DNA from: Paramarasmius palmivorus | Lineage: Eukaryota > Basidiomycota > Agaricomycetes > Agaricales > Marasmiaceae | Reading direction: 5' to 3' | NCBI GenBank assembly: GCA_037176845.1 | Contig: JAYKXP010000074.1 | Coordinates: forward strand, 124,001-188,000 | DNA length: 64,000 nt | Program-made: the position numbers and the translations under genes | Shown here: in pieces, positions 35,845-46,741 of the stretch | How the letters are laid out: the number at the start of each line of letters is the position of its first letter | Position numbering within the stretch: the first letter of the stretch is position 1 | The notes under the pieces: generated by a model | Told to the model about the DNA's origin: nothing | The model's database searches: none | The model's input: only the letters and a program-made list of their open reading frames with translations

Positions 35845-35849
35845 AAAAA
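35845..35849 (-). terminator. Pol III T5 terminator of the intron-containing tRNA-Met
   Basis: Five T residues on the minus strand lie four bases after the discriminator base of the tRNA, the usual RNA polymerase III stop signal. Confidence 0.7.
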
Positions 35850-35853
35850 TTGA

Positions 35854-35934
35854 TAGCAGCAACTTGTTTCGATCAAGTGACCTCGGGGTACTACATTATA
35901 TGGGCCCCGCGCGCTACCACTGCGCCATGCTGCT
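35854..35934 (-). tRNA. Initiator tRNA-Met (CAT) with 9-nt intron
   Basis: The 81-nt gene folds into a full cloverleaf: acceptor AGCAGCA/TGCTGCT plus A, D-arm GCGC/GCGC, anticodon stem CGGGG/CCCCG, T-arm ACTTG/CAAGT. Eukaryotic initiator hallmarks are all present: the A1-U72 pair, three G-C pairs closing the anticodon stem, and the T-loop ATCGAAA with A54 and A60 in place of TTC. The loop CCCATA-A is interrupted after position 37 by TAATGTAGT, the canonical place for nuclear tRNA introns. Removing it gives a 72-nt sequence identical to the intronless copy at 48919-48990. It is divergent from the MYND-family gene starting 92 bp away. Confidence 0.93.
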
Positions 35935-36026
35935 TCGACTGATATTCCTTTTTGAACCTAATCGACAACGGCATTGGAGTGTGGGCAAAATTCCATCAAT
36001 GTGCACTTCAACATCTTATTGTGATC

Positions 36027-37097
36027 ATGGATTTTACGCATCCCGTAGTGGATCCATTCCAACAGCTGGCTTGCCGTCGATATCCCTCCAATACTCGAGC
36101 AATTTTAGCGCTCAAGAGGCTAGGACAGCCTCCTACATCTCCCGATCTCGATAATCCCAGTCCCGATGTGCGGATGGCTTTACAGATCTTAGCGGCATTT
36201 ACTTGCACTATAACGGCCGATAGTATGGGAAGCAGCTTTGGAAACCTAAGGCCTCACACGCCAACTGAAACAGCCGTTCCTGCGGGGAAGAATTGGGCTT
36301 CGTCTGTAGGACTTTGGGTTCAGATGTTCATGGATAAATTCATCCTGGAACACAAAGACTTTACTGTACCGTCCGGCTTCGAAGGGCGGGACTTCCTCGA
36401 TATCATCCTTCACGTTTTGCCTTCGCTTCTTATCTATCCGATGAAGCATCCTGACGAGAGAGCGGCCATTCGGGGGCTCCGGAGTATCTCTCCTCAGTTC
36501 ACAAAACTCGCAATCCAAGCGATGCTTACGACGATTGAAACCAACCATTTTTCCTGGACTTCGTGGTCCTACGCTCTCACCAACATCCTCTTCTTTCATG
36601 ACAGAGATCCCGGCGATACTTTTTCCTCTCCAAGCTTTATCGACATCGCCAACGAGGAACATCCCAGAGCTGGGTTTGGTCTACCATCTAACAGTGATAC
36701 TGCCTTCGTTCAAGCCTTATTCCAAAAGTACATCGGTCGAGCCGTTTACGATGCCTTGAACAAGCATCCAGGACGAGATGGAAATATTTCAGATTCAGAC
36801 AACTTGTCCGAATCAGGATTTAAGGCGATAGTCGTCCTCGATTTTTGTAGGCCAGATTTCATGTCACTGAAATCATTAGGCATTGCCGACGTTGAAACCG
36901 TCGCTACGGACGATAGAATTCAGAGGCTCGGTGGTTTGGGAGATCATATTCGACATTGCTATTGGCAAAATGTCAGCGGGAATTTGGTTGTGGCGACTTT
37001 CTTCCCCTCCGTAGGACGAGGCCTTGGGATACCGTGGTGCCATGTGTGCACTGTTCTGGAACCAGACTACGCTTCCGATAGCGATGGAGACGTATGA
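36027..37097 (+). CDS. MYND-family paralog A, zinc finger lost
   Basis: A single open frame of 356 aa. Residues 1 to about 190 (VVDPFQQLACRRYPSNTRAI ... YALTNILFF) match the N-terminal helical region of paralog C closely. Residues about 215-340 (AGFGLPSNSDTAFVQALF ... VVLDFCRPDFMS ... VATFFPSVGRGLGIPW) match its C-terminal domain. The roughly 300 residues between, including the whole MYND finger present in paralogs B and C, are missing; about 22 unrelated residues bridge the gap. There are no introns, whereas B and C have two. The frame is intact, so this is either a functional truncated form or a recent pseudogene. MYND fingers bind Pro-rich peptides, so this copy should have lost that interaction. 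I start at the ATG matching paralog C rather than the upstream ATG at 35952, which would overlap the tRNA promoter side. Confidence 0.75.
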   Translation: MDFTHPVVDPFQQLACRRYPSNTRAILALKRLGQPPTSPDLDNPSPDVRMALQILAAFTCTITADSMGSSFGNLRPHTPTETAVPAGKNWASSVGLWVQMFMDKFILEHKDFTVPSGFEGRDFLDIILHVLPSLLIYPMKHPDERAAIRGLRSISPQFTKLAIQAMLTTIETNHFSWTSWSYALTNILFFHDRDPGDTFSSPSFIDIANEEHPRAGFGLPSNSDTAFVQALFQKYIGRAVYDALNKHPGRDGNISDSDNLSESGFKAIVVLDFCRPDFMSLKSLGIADVETVATDDRIQRLGGLGDHIRHCYWQNVSGNLVVATFFPSVGRGLGIPWCHVCTVLEPDYASDSDGDV

Positions 37098-37206
37098 AGC
37101 GAAGTGAGCGTCGAGGAAGGGTTAAGCAGCGGTGGTGTGGATAGTAAAGATGAGGGTGAAGAATCGGATGACTCGGACGAGAGCAAAAAGATTGATGTTC
37201 CACTTA

Positions 37207-37826
37207 GGCTCCGTTCGGTAACTGGGGCCAGCTGGCCCCGACCAGGTTTTGACCAAGTTTTGGTGGACCCGGTTTGTGACTGATGGGTGACATGATGTGA
37301 CAGTTGGTGACCTCGTAGATAACGACAATGTGTAATCACTAATCTTATCTGTCTCTATATTCCTCTTTCAATCTCCTAGCCGTTACCCACGACATTTCAT
37401 GTATTCAAGGATTGAGATAGCTCATTTGAATGCGACATCATTAAAACTCTCAAGTTTTGGTGAAATGGGGGCAACAAAGGCCTGAAAGTAGAGAAAGGAA
37501 AAGGCGCTGCATATATCACGTGTACTCAAGTGCTGCTAAGTTCAAAAATGCAAAGATAATTCGACCGTATCATATTGCCTCACGCCAGCTACTCCAAAAA
37601 ATTAGATATATCAATAGAAAGATAATTAGCATTTCAATTGTGGGATATCTTTGTTGTGTAATTGAAAACTTATTCACTTGAGTGCAGACAAGCCGGCGCT
37701 AAACTCGTAAGTCTATCTATCTGATCGGATATCTACAGTCACGCCGAGATACCCGGCATCACGTCGTGACATCAACTTGGTCAAAACCTGGTCGGGGCCA
37801 GCTGGCCCCAGTTACCGAACGGAGCC
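37207..37826. mobile_element. PIF/Harbinger-type (Tourist-like) MITE
   Basis: A 620-bp element bounded by perfect 53-bp terminal inverted repeats (37207-37259 and 37774-37826) that begin GGCTCCGTTCGGTAACT. It is flanked on both sides by TTA (37204-37206 and 37827-37829), a 3-bp target duplication. TTA/TAA targets and 'GGSnnYGTTnGGT'-like termini are characteristic of PIF/Harbinger and Tourist elements. The interior has no transposase frame and is AT-rich, so the element is non-autonomous. The perfect ends and intact duplication suggest a recent insertion. It sits about 110 bp after the stop codon of MYND paralog A. Confidence 0.88.
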
Positions 37827-37971
37827 TTACTGACCTGTTGGCGAGATTGTCGCAGTATAGCAGTATGGAAGCAGGTTTATCTTGGAACTTGTATATTTCC
37901 TGCAGTTGAACAAAAATCCTACATTCATTGGATGTAACCTATAGTACTGCCCTTCTCCCCATACAGCAGCT

Positions 37972-39055
37972 TCATCCACGGAAGGGCCTAGGACCCGGAA
38001 CCTGAGCTCCAGTCAGATCTGATATTTGCACCAAAGGAACTATTGGAAGAGTACGTACCGTGTATGAGGTCGGAATAGGATAGTAGATGTTAACCATCAG
38101 ACCAGGGTCTACCAACGCCATTCAGCTTGTCAACACAATAATAAGTATGGAGTACCTACCAGAAGCGGAGACGTAGCCCGGAATCGAAACTTTAGATGGA
38201 TTAGCTCCCCCACCACCAGTGATCTTGATCTGAGCGCAGGAGATATAGTATTGGGGTGCCCCGGCGACATGAAGACCAATTTGTTCAATTCTGTGCACCA
38301 GGATTAGCCAAAATCAACAAGAAGAGCCGCAGGAAGACCAACCTGATGAGGTACTAGTAAACAGGAATTAGTGAGAGTTAAGAAAGGCATAGCAAAGTCA
38401 ACATACTTCGCCTGCAGGAACGCTCGAGGGAATCGTGGTGGTCAGCTGGTTTGCATTGAAGTCGGTAAATTGGAAGGGGTTGAACGTTGCCCCCCATTCA
38501 GCGATCTTCCTAGGTAATCAGAACGGAATGAGGCCCAGAAGAAGTATGATGGACGTACCTTGAACCAGTTAGCACCGCTACCTAGAGATAGATCATTAAT
38601 CGCTGGTCTTTTACCAAGAATAAATGGCTCAACCTACCATCCCAAGAGGCAGCTGTGCTAGGTGCCTTGCCCAAGTAAATAGCAGCAGGACCCTAGAAGA
38701 GTAGTTAATAATGGGGTAATAAGACACTGTTGAAGCGAGCATACCTGATGATAAAGTGTGTTGTCCAGCTTGAAGCCAATAGTCGAGCCCGCAGCGACCG
38801 TAACAGTGTCGGAGGCTGGCGATGGATTGACATTGCAAGTCATATCCCTCGAGGAAACGTTCTCAACGGGATTGTTGTTTATGGGCTGACGAACAGCCGC
38901 AGTGGAGGTCGTGCCTCCTGCGATCAACGTGGACCAGATATCTATTCTTAAAGTCAGCAAGACACAGATGACAACAGACCAGAATCCGACGAACAGTGAG
39001 CTGAGACTGTCTGCGCTAACAGACAGACCGAGATGAGAGTCGCGGCGAGCTTCAT
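37972..39055 (-). CDS. AA9 lytic polysaccharide monooxygenase
   Basis: Nine exons (39055-38995, 38941-38745, 38692-38638, 38581-38559, 38505-38407, 38353-38343, 38290-38160, 38108-38059, 38001-37972) give 218 aa. It is a secreted copper enzyme that oxidatively cleaves cellulose. The signal peptide MKLAATLISVCLLAQTVSA is followed immediately by His (HYIWSTL), the copper-brace residue that must be the mature N-terminus. The second copper His is in NTLYHQGPAAIYLGKAP, equivalent to the family's HxGP block, and the axial Tyr lies in APQYYISCAQIKI. Disulfide cysteines are in MTCNV and ISCAQ. No CBM1 follows the catalytic domain. Intron 4 uses an AAG acceptor and exon 6 is 11 nt. The assignment is secure; regioselectivity cannot be read. 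Confidence 0.93.
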
Positions 39056-40306
39056 AGTCGATGATGAACGATCAGTAGTCGGGCTTGTTGACCATTCCAT
39101 CTTGATATATGGTTAAATAGTTCTCTATATCCCTGCGAACCATCCGGTTCATTCAATTCCAAATTGCAAGTTCCCGCGGTGGAAGTAGTTGTATGAGCCG
39201 AAAGGTACGAAAGTGATCATTGGCTTAGCACAAACTCATCAGAGTCACTTCTGACCAAGAGAAATCAATGTAAGTACAAAAGAATTTAGTTGTTTCAGCT
39301 GACCTTCGCAGTTCGGCGAATCAATGTGAGGGTTCCGAAAATTAAGCATGTATTTGCGATCCGGACGATTTGTAAGGTGACCATAGCACAGTAGCTTGCT
39401 TCCTGAGGCATTACGGTCAGATCTAACTCACACACACCATCATTAGTGCCTTGAACGTGATCATAGGAGTGAGCAACTTTCCTTGAGCCCAGTGTGAGTG
39501 GCGTCTCATGATCTCGTTTAGAAGCAGTTTGAGCCAATATTGCACGACAATAAGATTGAATCAGTTTGATAGACCTAGTACGACACGGGCAAAATGCGAG
39601 GACCGTTATTCAGGTGTTTTCCGCTTGGCTGTTGCCCACTACCGCCTTGGTATAGGTAACTCGACGGTGTTTATGGAATCCGAGCATTGATCAATCCGAC
39701 CCGAGTATCTTCCTGGTAAAGCAGCGAGTGATTTTGGCTTGCGTTTGGAGAAAGTTTTCGTCAAGGCACCGCGATGAGGTGGTAAGCGATCGAGGTCGTT
39801 AGAAATGCCAGAAGGTGAGTAGTAATCAGGAGCTTTAAGACGAGTTCAATTATGCTGAGTCCTTGCTAGTACCATTCTCGGAACATACCTGTAACACACT
39901 ATAACACACACTGCTAAAATCTCCGTTCAAATGTTCAACCGCAGGACATATGACCGCTAATCCATGCGCAGTAAACGAGCGAATGAATCAACTACCCTAG
40001 CTTTCCGGTCCCTCCGCACGAATCTCAAATGCTTCTCTAGAGCAATATCTGCCGAAATTGGAATTAAGTTGAAAGGTAAGAGGTTCCTGACAATTTTCAA
40101 CATTTTCCAGCCAGGTGAGCGTCATAGGAGGGGAAATAAACTACCTTCTGCCATTATAGCCCGGTTGACCACGTCTTGAAGCTTGAATTTTCGATGGAGA
40201 CAACAAGTAGGGCCGGGAGCCACGTATCGTGGTGGTAGTAAGAAGATTTCTCACGGGAATCGAAAATCTCTTCAATATCAACCACGATCGACCGTGACGC
40301 GACTAC
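39056..40306. other. Divergent 1.25-kb region between LPMO and MYND paralog B
   Basis: A TATA-like AT-rich stretch lies around 39105-39125, upstream of the LPMO start. A minus-strand frame at 39295-39537 has a plausible hydrophobic end but no start context, splice partners or family match, so I leave it out. No tRNA lies here, unlike the other two MYND loci. Confidence 0.4.
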
Positions 40307-42330
40307 ATGGATGCCCGGCATGTTGTCGATGCATACCTCACCGAAAGTCGCACTACATTTCCAAACAATACGAGAGCTATCAAGGCGCTGCAAAGCCTTG
40401 GACCACCCCCAACGTCCCCTGATATCGAAAATCCATCTCCTGCCGTCTGGAAAGCCCTACAAGCCATCACAGCACTAGCGGACAATGTAGTTCCTGGACC
40501 AGGGAGGAAGCCTGCACAGTCAAAAGCCGAGACTGCCAATGTTATTCGAGGAAGCTGGTCGTCTTGTATCGGACTATGGGTCAGGATGTTCCTCGAAAAT
40601 TTCATCCCAGAGAAGGCTTATTTTTCCGTACCATCCAGTTCCGCCGGGAAGAGATTTTTAATCATTGTTTTTGGTGTCTTACCGATGCTTTTGGTATTCC
40701 CGAGCTTCACTTCGGACGAAACCCAAGTCGTTCGAGAACTCAAAGGCGTATCGCCAAACTTTCCACGGCTTCTCATCAAACCGTTCCTTTTCCAGCTCGA
40801 AAGGGATCATCCCGATTTCACGTGGGCAGGATGGGGTCGCGCGCTGGGTGGGACGTTATTCTATAATGACAATGACCTTTCACAGGTCATGAAAGAGATC
40901 GCGGTCTCCGCAAAGAAGCCTCTTCATCGCCTCTTCATCGATTACCTGCAACGACAATGCAAAGCATTCCGAGAAGACTTTTACACCATGGGAAACGTCC
41001 GCTATGCCATCATCTTCTTCAAATTTTGCGCAGAACCATCATACTCATCAGTCCGCGATTTCACCTTTAACGGTGGCCCAGCTGCCCTTACCCGAGTCAT
41101 TGCGAGTCTCGTCATCCGCAAAAGAACTCTCCTCCACATCCCTGATGAATCTCCTGCATTCCAAGATGCCTACGCCTGCGTAGGGCTTGCGCTATCTCGC
41201 CTCAAGGACGTGGCTTTCATCTCTCCACTCGTCGCCAAGGCCATGTTAGACGGTGGCATTGTCATCTCCATGCTACTCGCACAACGATTTTACAGTTTGC
41301 GCGCTGAAAGGATGAACAAGGCTGTATCGATGGGATTTGGAGCCGTCTTGAGATTGATCTCGTTGTTTTTCGTCTACCCATCGGTTTTACGCCGTTTCAT
41401 CAGATCAATGAAGATGGCAAAGGCGTACGGGATTGATTGGGATGAACTGCCGCCATCTCAGACGAACATGATTATCGAACCTTTACGGAAAACATGGACG
41501 GATCTCAAGACGATGGCGTCTGACATGCACACTATACTCCGAGAGATGAGATTAATGTGTGGATACTCCAAGGTCAATTCATCGTTCTTTCCTCTGATAT
41601 CTCAACTGACGGAAATCTAGTGTCCCCGAAACCTCGCAGATGATGACAACGAAGACCAGGATGGCGATACTCCTCGCTATGTCAACTGTTCAGTGTGCAA
41701 ACACCTATCATATTGCTCTCGAGAATGCGCAAAGAAGAACTGGAAAGCGAGGCATAGGGATGAATGTGCTGCACTCGGCGAAGGCTGGAGTATGTGTTTC
41801 AAAGTCCACACTTTTTGAGCATTTACTAACTACGCCCTGAAGAGAATTATTGGGGTCTCCCCTCAATGCTCGACATACTCTTCTTCGAAGAGCTGAGCTG
41901 GAAGTTTGTGCACCGACATGGTGAAGCCATCTATCAAGCTATGGTCAAACGCAGAGACGAGAAACGTGATTACGACGCTCCCATACCTCGAGCAGGAGAC
42001 GTTGTCCGGATTGACTTTAGCAAGACTGACGTGTTATCCGCGGAGCACTTTACCATAACCGACATCGAGACACTCCTTCAAGACAAGAAGTTGGCTTTGT
42101 TGAGTCAACAAAAGCTCCAGCTGGTCCGGGATTGTAGCCGTAGAGCTGACGCAGAGGGCAGGTTGTGTGTTGTAGCGTTGGTACCTTCTATAGGACTGGG
42201 ATTGGGCTCCCTGTGGACCAGTGAAATCTCGATGGACCTTCCAAAGCAGTTCTTCGATGTACCGGATGAAAGTAGCGATGAGTCAGTTAGAGGTGCCGGT
42301 GATGACCTAGAGCCCGCTGAACTCGACTAG
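40307..42330 (+). CDS. MYND-type zinc finger protein, paralog B
   Basis: Three exons (40307-41572, 41621-41789, 41843-42330) give 640 aa. A helical N-terminal region of about 420 residues (LQSLGPPPTSPDIENPSP, WSSCIGLWVRMFLENFIPE) leads to a MYND finger encoded by exon 2: CPRNL...VNCSVCKHLSYCSRECAKKNW...HRDEC, with the standard C-x2-C, C-x3-C and H-x3-C ligands. The C-terminal domain (GDVVRIDFSKTDVLSAEHFT, ALVPSIGLGLGSLW) ends in an acidic tail. This architecture is widespread and multi-copy in agaricomycetes. MYND fingers mediate protein contacts, often in transcription or methyltransferase complexes, but no SET domain is present. It is most distant from paralogs A and C in this window. Confidence 0.88.
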
Positions 42331-42413
42331 GGAATTATAATGTAAACGGTATCCATCATTGTAGCTCCAGATCTATAGCATCTATATCTTGTATGGCAAA
42401 TGATATCCATGTA

Positions 42414-44619
42414 TCATAACTTCGCTTTTGCCTTAACATCGCGTTCATAATCCTCCACCAATTTCCGTCTCAATGTCTTGCCCGTCTCACTCTTGGGTAA
42501 CTGTGAGTGCGATGAACATCAGCAAAATGCATCTCGGCAAGCAAACCAGGGAATATTACCTCATCTAGCACCTGGAACCCGCCTCTCAACCACTTGTACC
42601 TACTCAGCGCCTCCTTATGCCAACCGTTCAGCTCCTCTATTGTCCTCGTCGGTCCTATTCGCTTTCCCTCTGCACTAAGCACTACCCACGCTCTAGGCAC
42701 CTTCTCTCCATCCTGTCCAGCAACACCGGCAACCGCTACATCACCGACAAGCTTCTTCGGATGTGCCAGGAGTGCGTTTTCAATCTCAACTGGGGAAACC
42801 TGTGAGCCAGAGATCTTCAATGTATCCTTCTTGCGATCGGCATAGCTATTCAGGTATTGTCCTCAATCAGCCGTACGCAAGGAAAGAAAGAATGCTCACA
42901 ATAAAACGCCATCGTTATTCCCTCGAAACATATCCCCGGTTCTCATCCACCGCCCCTCAGAATCCACGGCGAACGTCTCAGCATTGGCAGCAGGGTTCTC
43001 CCAGTAGCCAGCACAGACGAGTGGGCCTTTGAGGTACAGCTCCCCAGGTTCATCAACACCGGCTTCTGATCCGTCCTCTCGAAGAACCTTTGCCTCTATC
43101 CCCGCCGTGAGGATTCCAACCGATCCTTCTCCTTTCGTGTCAGGCAGGGGTCGAGAATCTGGCTTCAAGCAAAGCCCTGATGCGGGCTGTTGCATGGCAG
43201 CGCACACAAGCTCGGTCATCCCAAATCCTGTCATTCTAAGGTCAATCTAGGTTTGATGTTAAGAGACCTGGGACTAACCAACAGCAAAAACCAAATTACT
43301 CGAAACTCGTTCCTTGAACTTTGCCTGTAGCTCATCCGAAGCGTACGCGGCACCTGCTACGGCTGAACGTATACTTCCCATTGCTTCCTTGAGGTTTGGA
43401 TGGTCGAGGTTGATGAGCTGGTGCATCATGGAAGGTACAAGGGGGAGTTGCGTTACTTTGTATCTGGCAGAGAGCGTTTGAGTGCAAGAACAACAAAACA
43501 GATGAGTTGGAGTACTTTTCAATCAGTCGCACTGCATCGACGGGGTTCCATCTACCCATAATCACCCATGTCGCTCGAGCAATGAATGCTCGTTGACAAT
43601 ACGCAGCCAAACCGTACGCATGGTGCATAGGCAAGAAGGCGAGTATAACAGGGGGACTTGCCGGCGGCGGAGGAGGATTCTATTCGGAAATGTTAGTTGA
43701 CAATCGCTGCAGGTGAAGAAGTACAGGCACGCACCGCTAAGCTAGTTTGCATTGTAGCCAACTGAGTAATGGAAGCATAGACATTTCCGTGAGTCATCAT
43801 GGCAGCTAGGAGCGATAAGCATAAGCACATACAATGGAAGACAAGGTGTATGGAAGAAAGTACCTTTGGGCAAGCCAGTCGTACCACTCGAGAATACGAG
43901 ATATGCAAGCGTGTTTTTTCGTACCAGACGTACATCCACCCGGGGCATCTCGTGTTTTTGAACGTCTGCTATCATGTCCGGTAACGTTCGATGACCAGAG
44001 CCATGGTCTATCAAATAGATACGGTCTGGTGATATACCAGCCTCCCTGGCTACTGGTAGAACAACAGGGAGCAATTTCGCTTGAACGAACAGTCTCGTGA
44101 CCCGGATAAGTTTGAGGGCATGTCGAAGCTCAAATGGGGTAGCATAGAAAGCGATGAGAGCATAGGGTGTTGCGGTAGCGAGAAGAGCATTCATGAGGAG
44201 AACGTAATCCTTATCGACGATGAGCACACTCCTTATCTTGGCAATAGCACAACATACCGAAGAATTTTCGCTCATTAAACCAACCATCTCTCTAACTTCG
44301 CCATTCACAGTACCGTCCTCTGCCACCTCTGGTGCACCACCCAAGCCCAAACCACCAGATTCAACAGGACTTCCAAGCACCGTTATCGCATCCTGCAGTC
44401 GATCTTTGAACCCACTGTGAGTCGATATTAGATATGAAAACCGACTGATAAAATCGAGAGTTACCTGTACGACAAGTCTTTCCCAGTCACGGCGTCAACG
44501 TGAAGCGTAAAATCCTTCCATTCCTTCTGAACTGGTCGATTGAAAAGAGCGTTGAAGGCGTTGATGGGCTCTTCCGAGTTTATCGAAGGCGGGTTTGGGT
44601 AGGGTGACTGTAGACGCAT
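42414..44619 (-). CDS. Acyl-CoA ligase (4-coumarate-CoA ligase-like), probably peroxisomal
   Basis: Nine exons (44619-44465, 44414-44258, 44209-43864, 43805-43735, 43679-43516, 43463-43279, 43227-42900, 42845-42560, 42500-42414) give 592 aa. These enzymes adenylate a carboxylic acid with ATP and transfer it to CoA. Core motifs: SSGTTGLPKAAMMTHGN, GFGMTE, GELYLKGPLVCAGYW, WMRTGD, DRKKDTLKISGSQVSPVEIE and the catalytic Lys region LPKSETGKTLRRKL. The C-terminus is AKL, a functional variant of the SKL peroxisomal signal, so a fatty or aromatic acid degradation role is likely. The ATG at 44619 (MRLQSPYPNPPS) fits the phase and family N-terminus; longer upstream frames do not splice in phase. The exact substrate cannot be assigned. 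Confidence 0.9.
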
Positions 44620-45508
44620 GAATACAACGTGTCGAACATTTCATGGCCGCCGAATAAGTAGGAAAGTAAGGATCACTGACACGGGCTGAACAGCGCCGAG
44701 TACCCGTGCAGGACATGCTTGGGAACGAAAGGGTCAGATGTTCTGATGGTGTTTCCACGCCGACTCATCTGTTTTCAATATTGAGAGCTTTTTCTGATAA
44801 TTGCTTCCAAGATTGAAGTCCGAAAAGAAGCCAAGATGGTGGTTGTGGACAAGTGTCAAGCAGTCGCGGCAATCTCCGCCCCTTCTTGTCCAATTTCCAA
44901 CCCAGGTCTTTTTCTCAATCCTTCTCATGACACTCGCCCAGTGCTCGTCTTCCAGCTTTACATCGTCTGTGTCTATCCATTGCCACAAGTCGCGAGTCGT
45001 CAAATCTTCAGAATTGGACGTTCTGGAGTCTGCCGAAGATGCTTCGATGACATTCTTCGCGGTGTTAAGGAATCAACGTTACCCAAAGTTTACAGGATTC
45101 CATGACTCAATACCAACTCCTGTCAGTACTCAATACCGCTGTAAATCCTCTCTTCGAGTGCGTTTCGCCAGAATTATGAATTCATTTCCCACCGACGCCG
45201 TCTTTACCAATGACTTGCCTCCTGGATAACTCCTGCTTCAGCACAAAAGGCACTTCCGGAGCCAATAATCGTCTGAACAGCGCCGCAGAAGTGGCATTGA
45301 CTCTAGTTGTGCTTGTCTTTCCTTCAACTTCTAAATGGAATGACGTTTCTGCTGACGGCTAAAACTCATGCTCGACGTCCTGCTTCCATTACTTCATATC
45401 CGCCGCGAGGTTCCCTCTCATCCCTACATAAACAGGACACCTTTCAAGGCTGCTGTTCGCTTTAGCTTCGAAAACCTCCTTTCAACCTCCTTTACAAACC
45501 TATTTGCA
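44620..45508. other. Divergent region with an unexplained coding-like stretch
   Basis: It lies between the acyl-CoA ligase (minus) and lectin 1 (plus). A minus-strand frame, about 45040-44734, reads DLWQWIDTDDVKLEDEHW and WVGNWTRRGGDCRDCL with balanced amino-acid use, but it has no ATG at its head and no clear upstream exon. It may be an exon of an unrecognised small gene or a relic. The opposite strand also stays open (44801-45229), probably as its shadow. Confidence 0.35.
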
Positions 45509-46153
45509 ATGGCCCCAACTGAAATCGTGCAAAGTGGTCAAACCTACCGCATCATCAACGCCTCATCAGGAACTCTGCTCGACCTATCGCAGGACGACAA
45601 CCGAAGCAGTATGTTTTTCGCTATACTCTTACGTCTCTCACTTGCTAATACATATGTAGTCATTGGCTGGCCACGGAATGACGGTGCTAATCAACGTGTA
45701 TGTTCAAATCTACTTTTGGCTTGCCCTCTCCAACGCAACCTTTCATTTCCAGTGGACAGTAACGTGGGCCGGCGATGGATGGACATTCAAATCTGTATCC
45801 TCAGGCATGTACCTTGGCATTGCAGACAACGCAGTGAACGGTGTGCCCCTCATCGCAAAACAGGATCCCACCATCTGGCATATTTGGCATGACCAGATGA
45901 ATAACGAGAATTATCGGTGAGCCTTCGAGGCTTTATACTTTGTCTCCATGGAACTGATGGCGAGTTTAGTGTGTATATTCCGAATACAGTCCAGAACTGG
46001 GATTTGTACGACTATGGAAGCAAGAGGCCCGGAGACCCAGTGACCTTGTGGACTGCATGGTGAGTGTCCTCAGTTTTTTCCCGTCGACTTCGCTGAGCTT
46101 TATGTCGGTATAGGAATGGTGTCCATCAGACCTGGAAATTTGAGCCTGTTTAG
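45509..46153 (+). CDS. Small ricin-B-type beta-trefoil lectin-like protein (copy 1)
   Basis: Five exons (45509-45608, 45660-45697, 45753-45916, 45970-46059, 46114-46153) give 143 aa, the length of one beta-trefoil. The N-terminal repeat reads IVQSGQTYRIINASSGTLLD, followed by W-T-x-x-W-A-G-D-G-W-T-F and SSGMYLGI; a second and third unit end near QNWDLYD and VHQTWKFEPV. This Q-x-W-x-F/L rhythm is the ricin-B pattern. There is no signal peptide, as in cytosolic fungal lectins thought to act in defence. No enzymatic or pore-forming domain is attached, so there is no evidence of toxicity. Five exons with matching early intron phases relate it to the copy at 51580. Confidence 0.85.
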
Positions 46154-46741
46154 GCGACAATGTGGACTTGGGTTCTCATTGTGTATTGGGTTTCATCTGT
46201 ATATTTTGCTTTTAGCACTATGACTGTTGTTTCTCTGGGGATAGTGCCGACTTTTATACTACTTGTTTCAAGTTTCGTCTGCCTCCACGTGAATACGAAA
46301 CTAGTTCATGCCGCAGCATCACTGCTCGTGTACAACGGCATGATGGAGAGACCCGTGTTTTCATCCAATCATGGATTAAGCTCAAGGTCTAGAGACAGCC
46401 TCATCTGGCGAGGTGGGCTCCATAGTTGCCCAGATACTACACCCTCATTTCTAAGGGCGTCCTCAAACAATTGAAACACATCCCTCTCCCCTTGAATTTG
46501 ATTAGCCACTAAGCCTGGTTACTACGCGAATTATGCTCTAATAGGCTACAGAGCCGCATAGACTAGTTTCATGTATGCCAAAAGGTGCGTTGGTTCAGGT
46601 CTCTCGTTTCTGGGGTTTTACTAGGCACTGTAAGAACTTGGAATTTCACTATCATCAAAGGTATTATCCTCCAATACTTTCAAAACATGGTTCAAGAAGG
46701 TGGATTAGTATATGAAGTACACCAACATGTTCGTCACATGG
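46154..46741. other. Convergent intergenic region, no gene
   Basis: This holds the 3' flanks of lectin copy 1 and MYND paralog C. No motif-bearing frame or repeat was seen. Confidence 0.4.

Noticed and set aside
36600..36680. Retained intron as explanation for the missing finger in MYND paralog A
   Set aside because: The MYND-coding sequence is absent from the DNA between the two matching halves, so splicing cannot restore it.
44801..45229. 142-codon plus-strand frame
   Set aside because: No family features and no flanking exons; it runs opposite a more coding-like minus-strand stretch.
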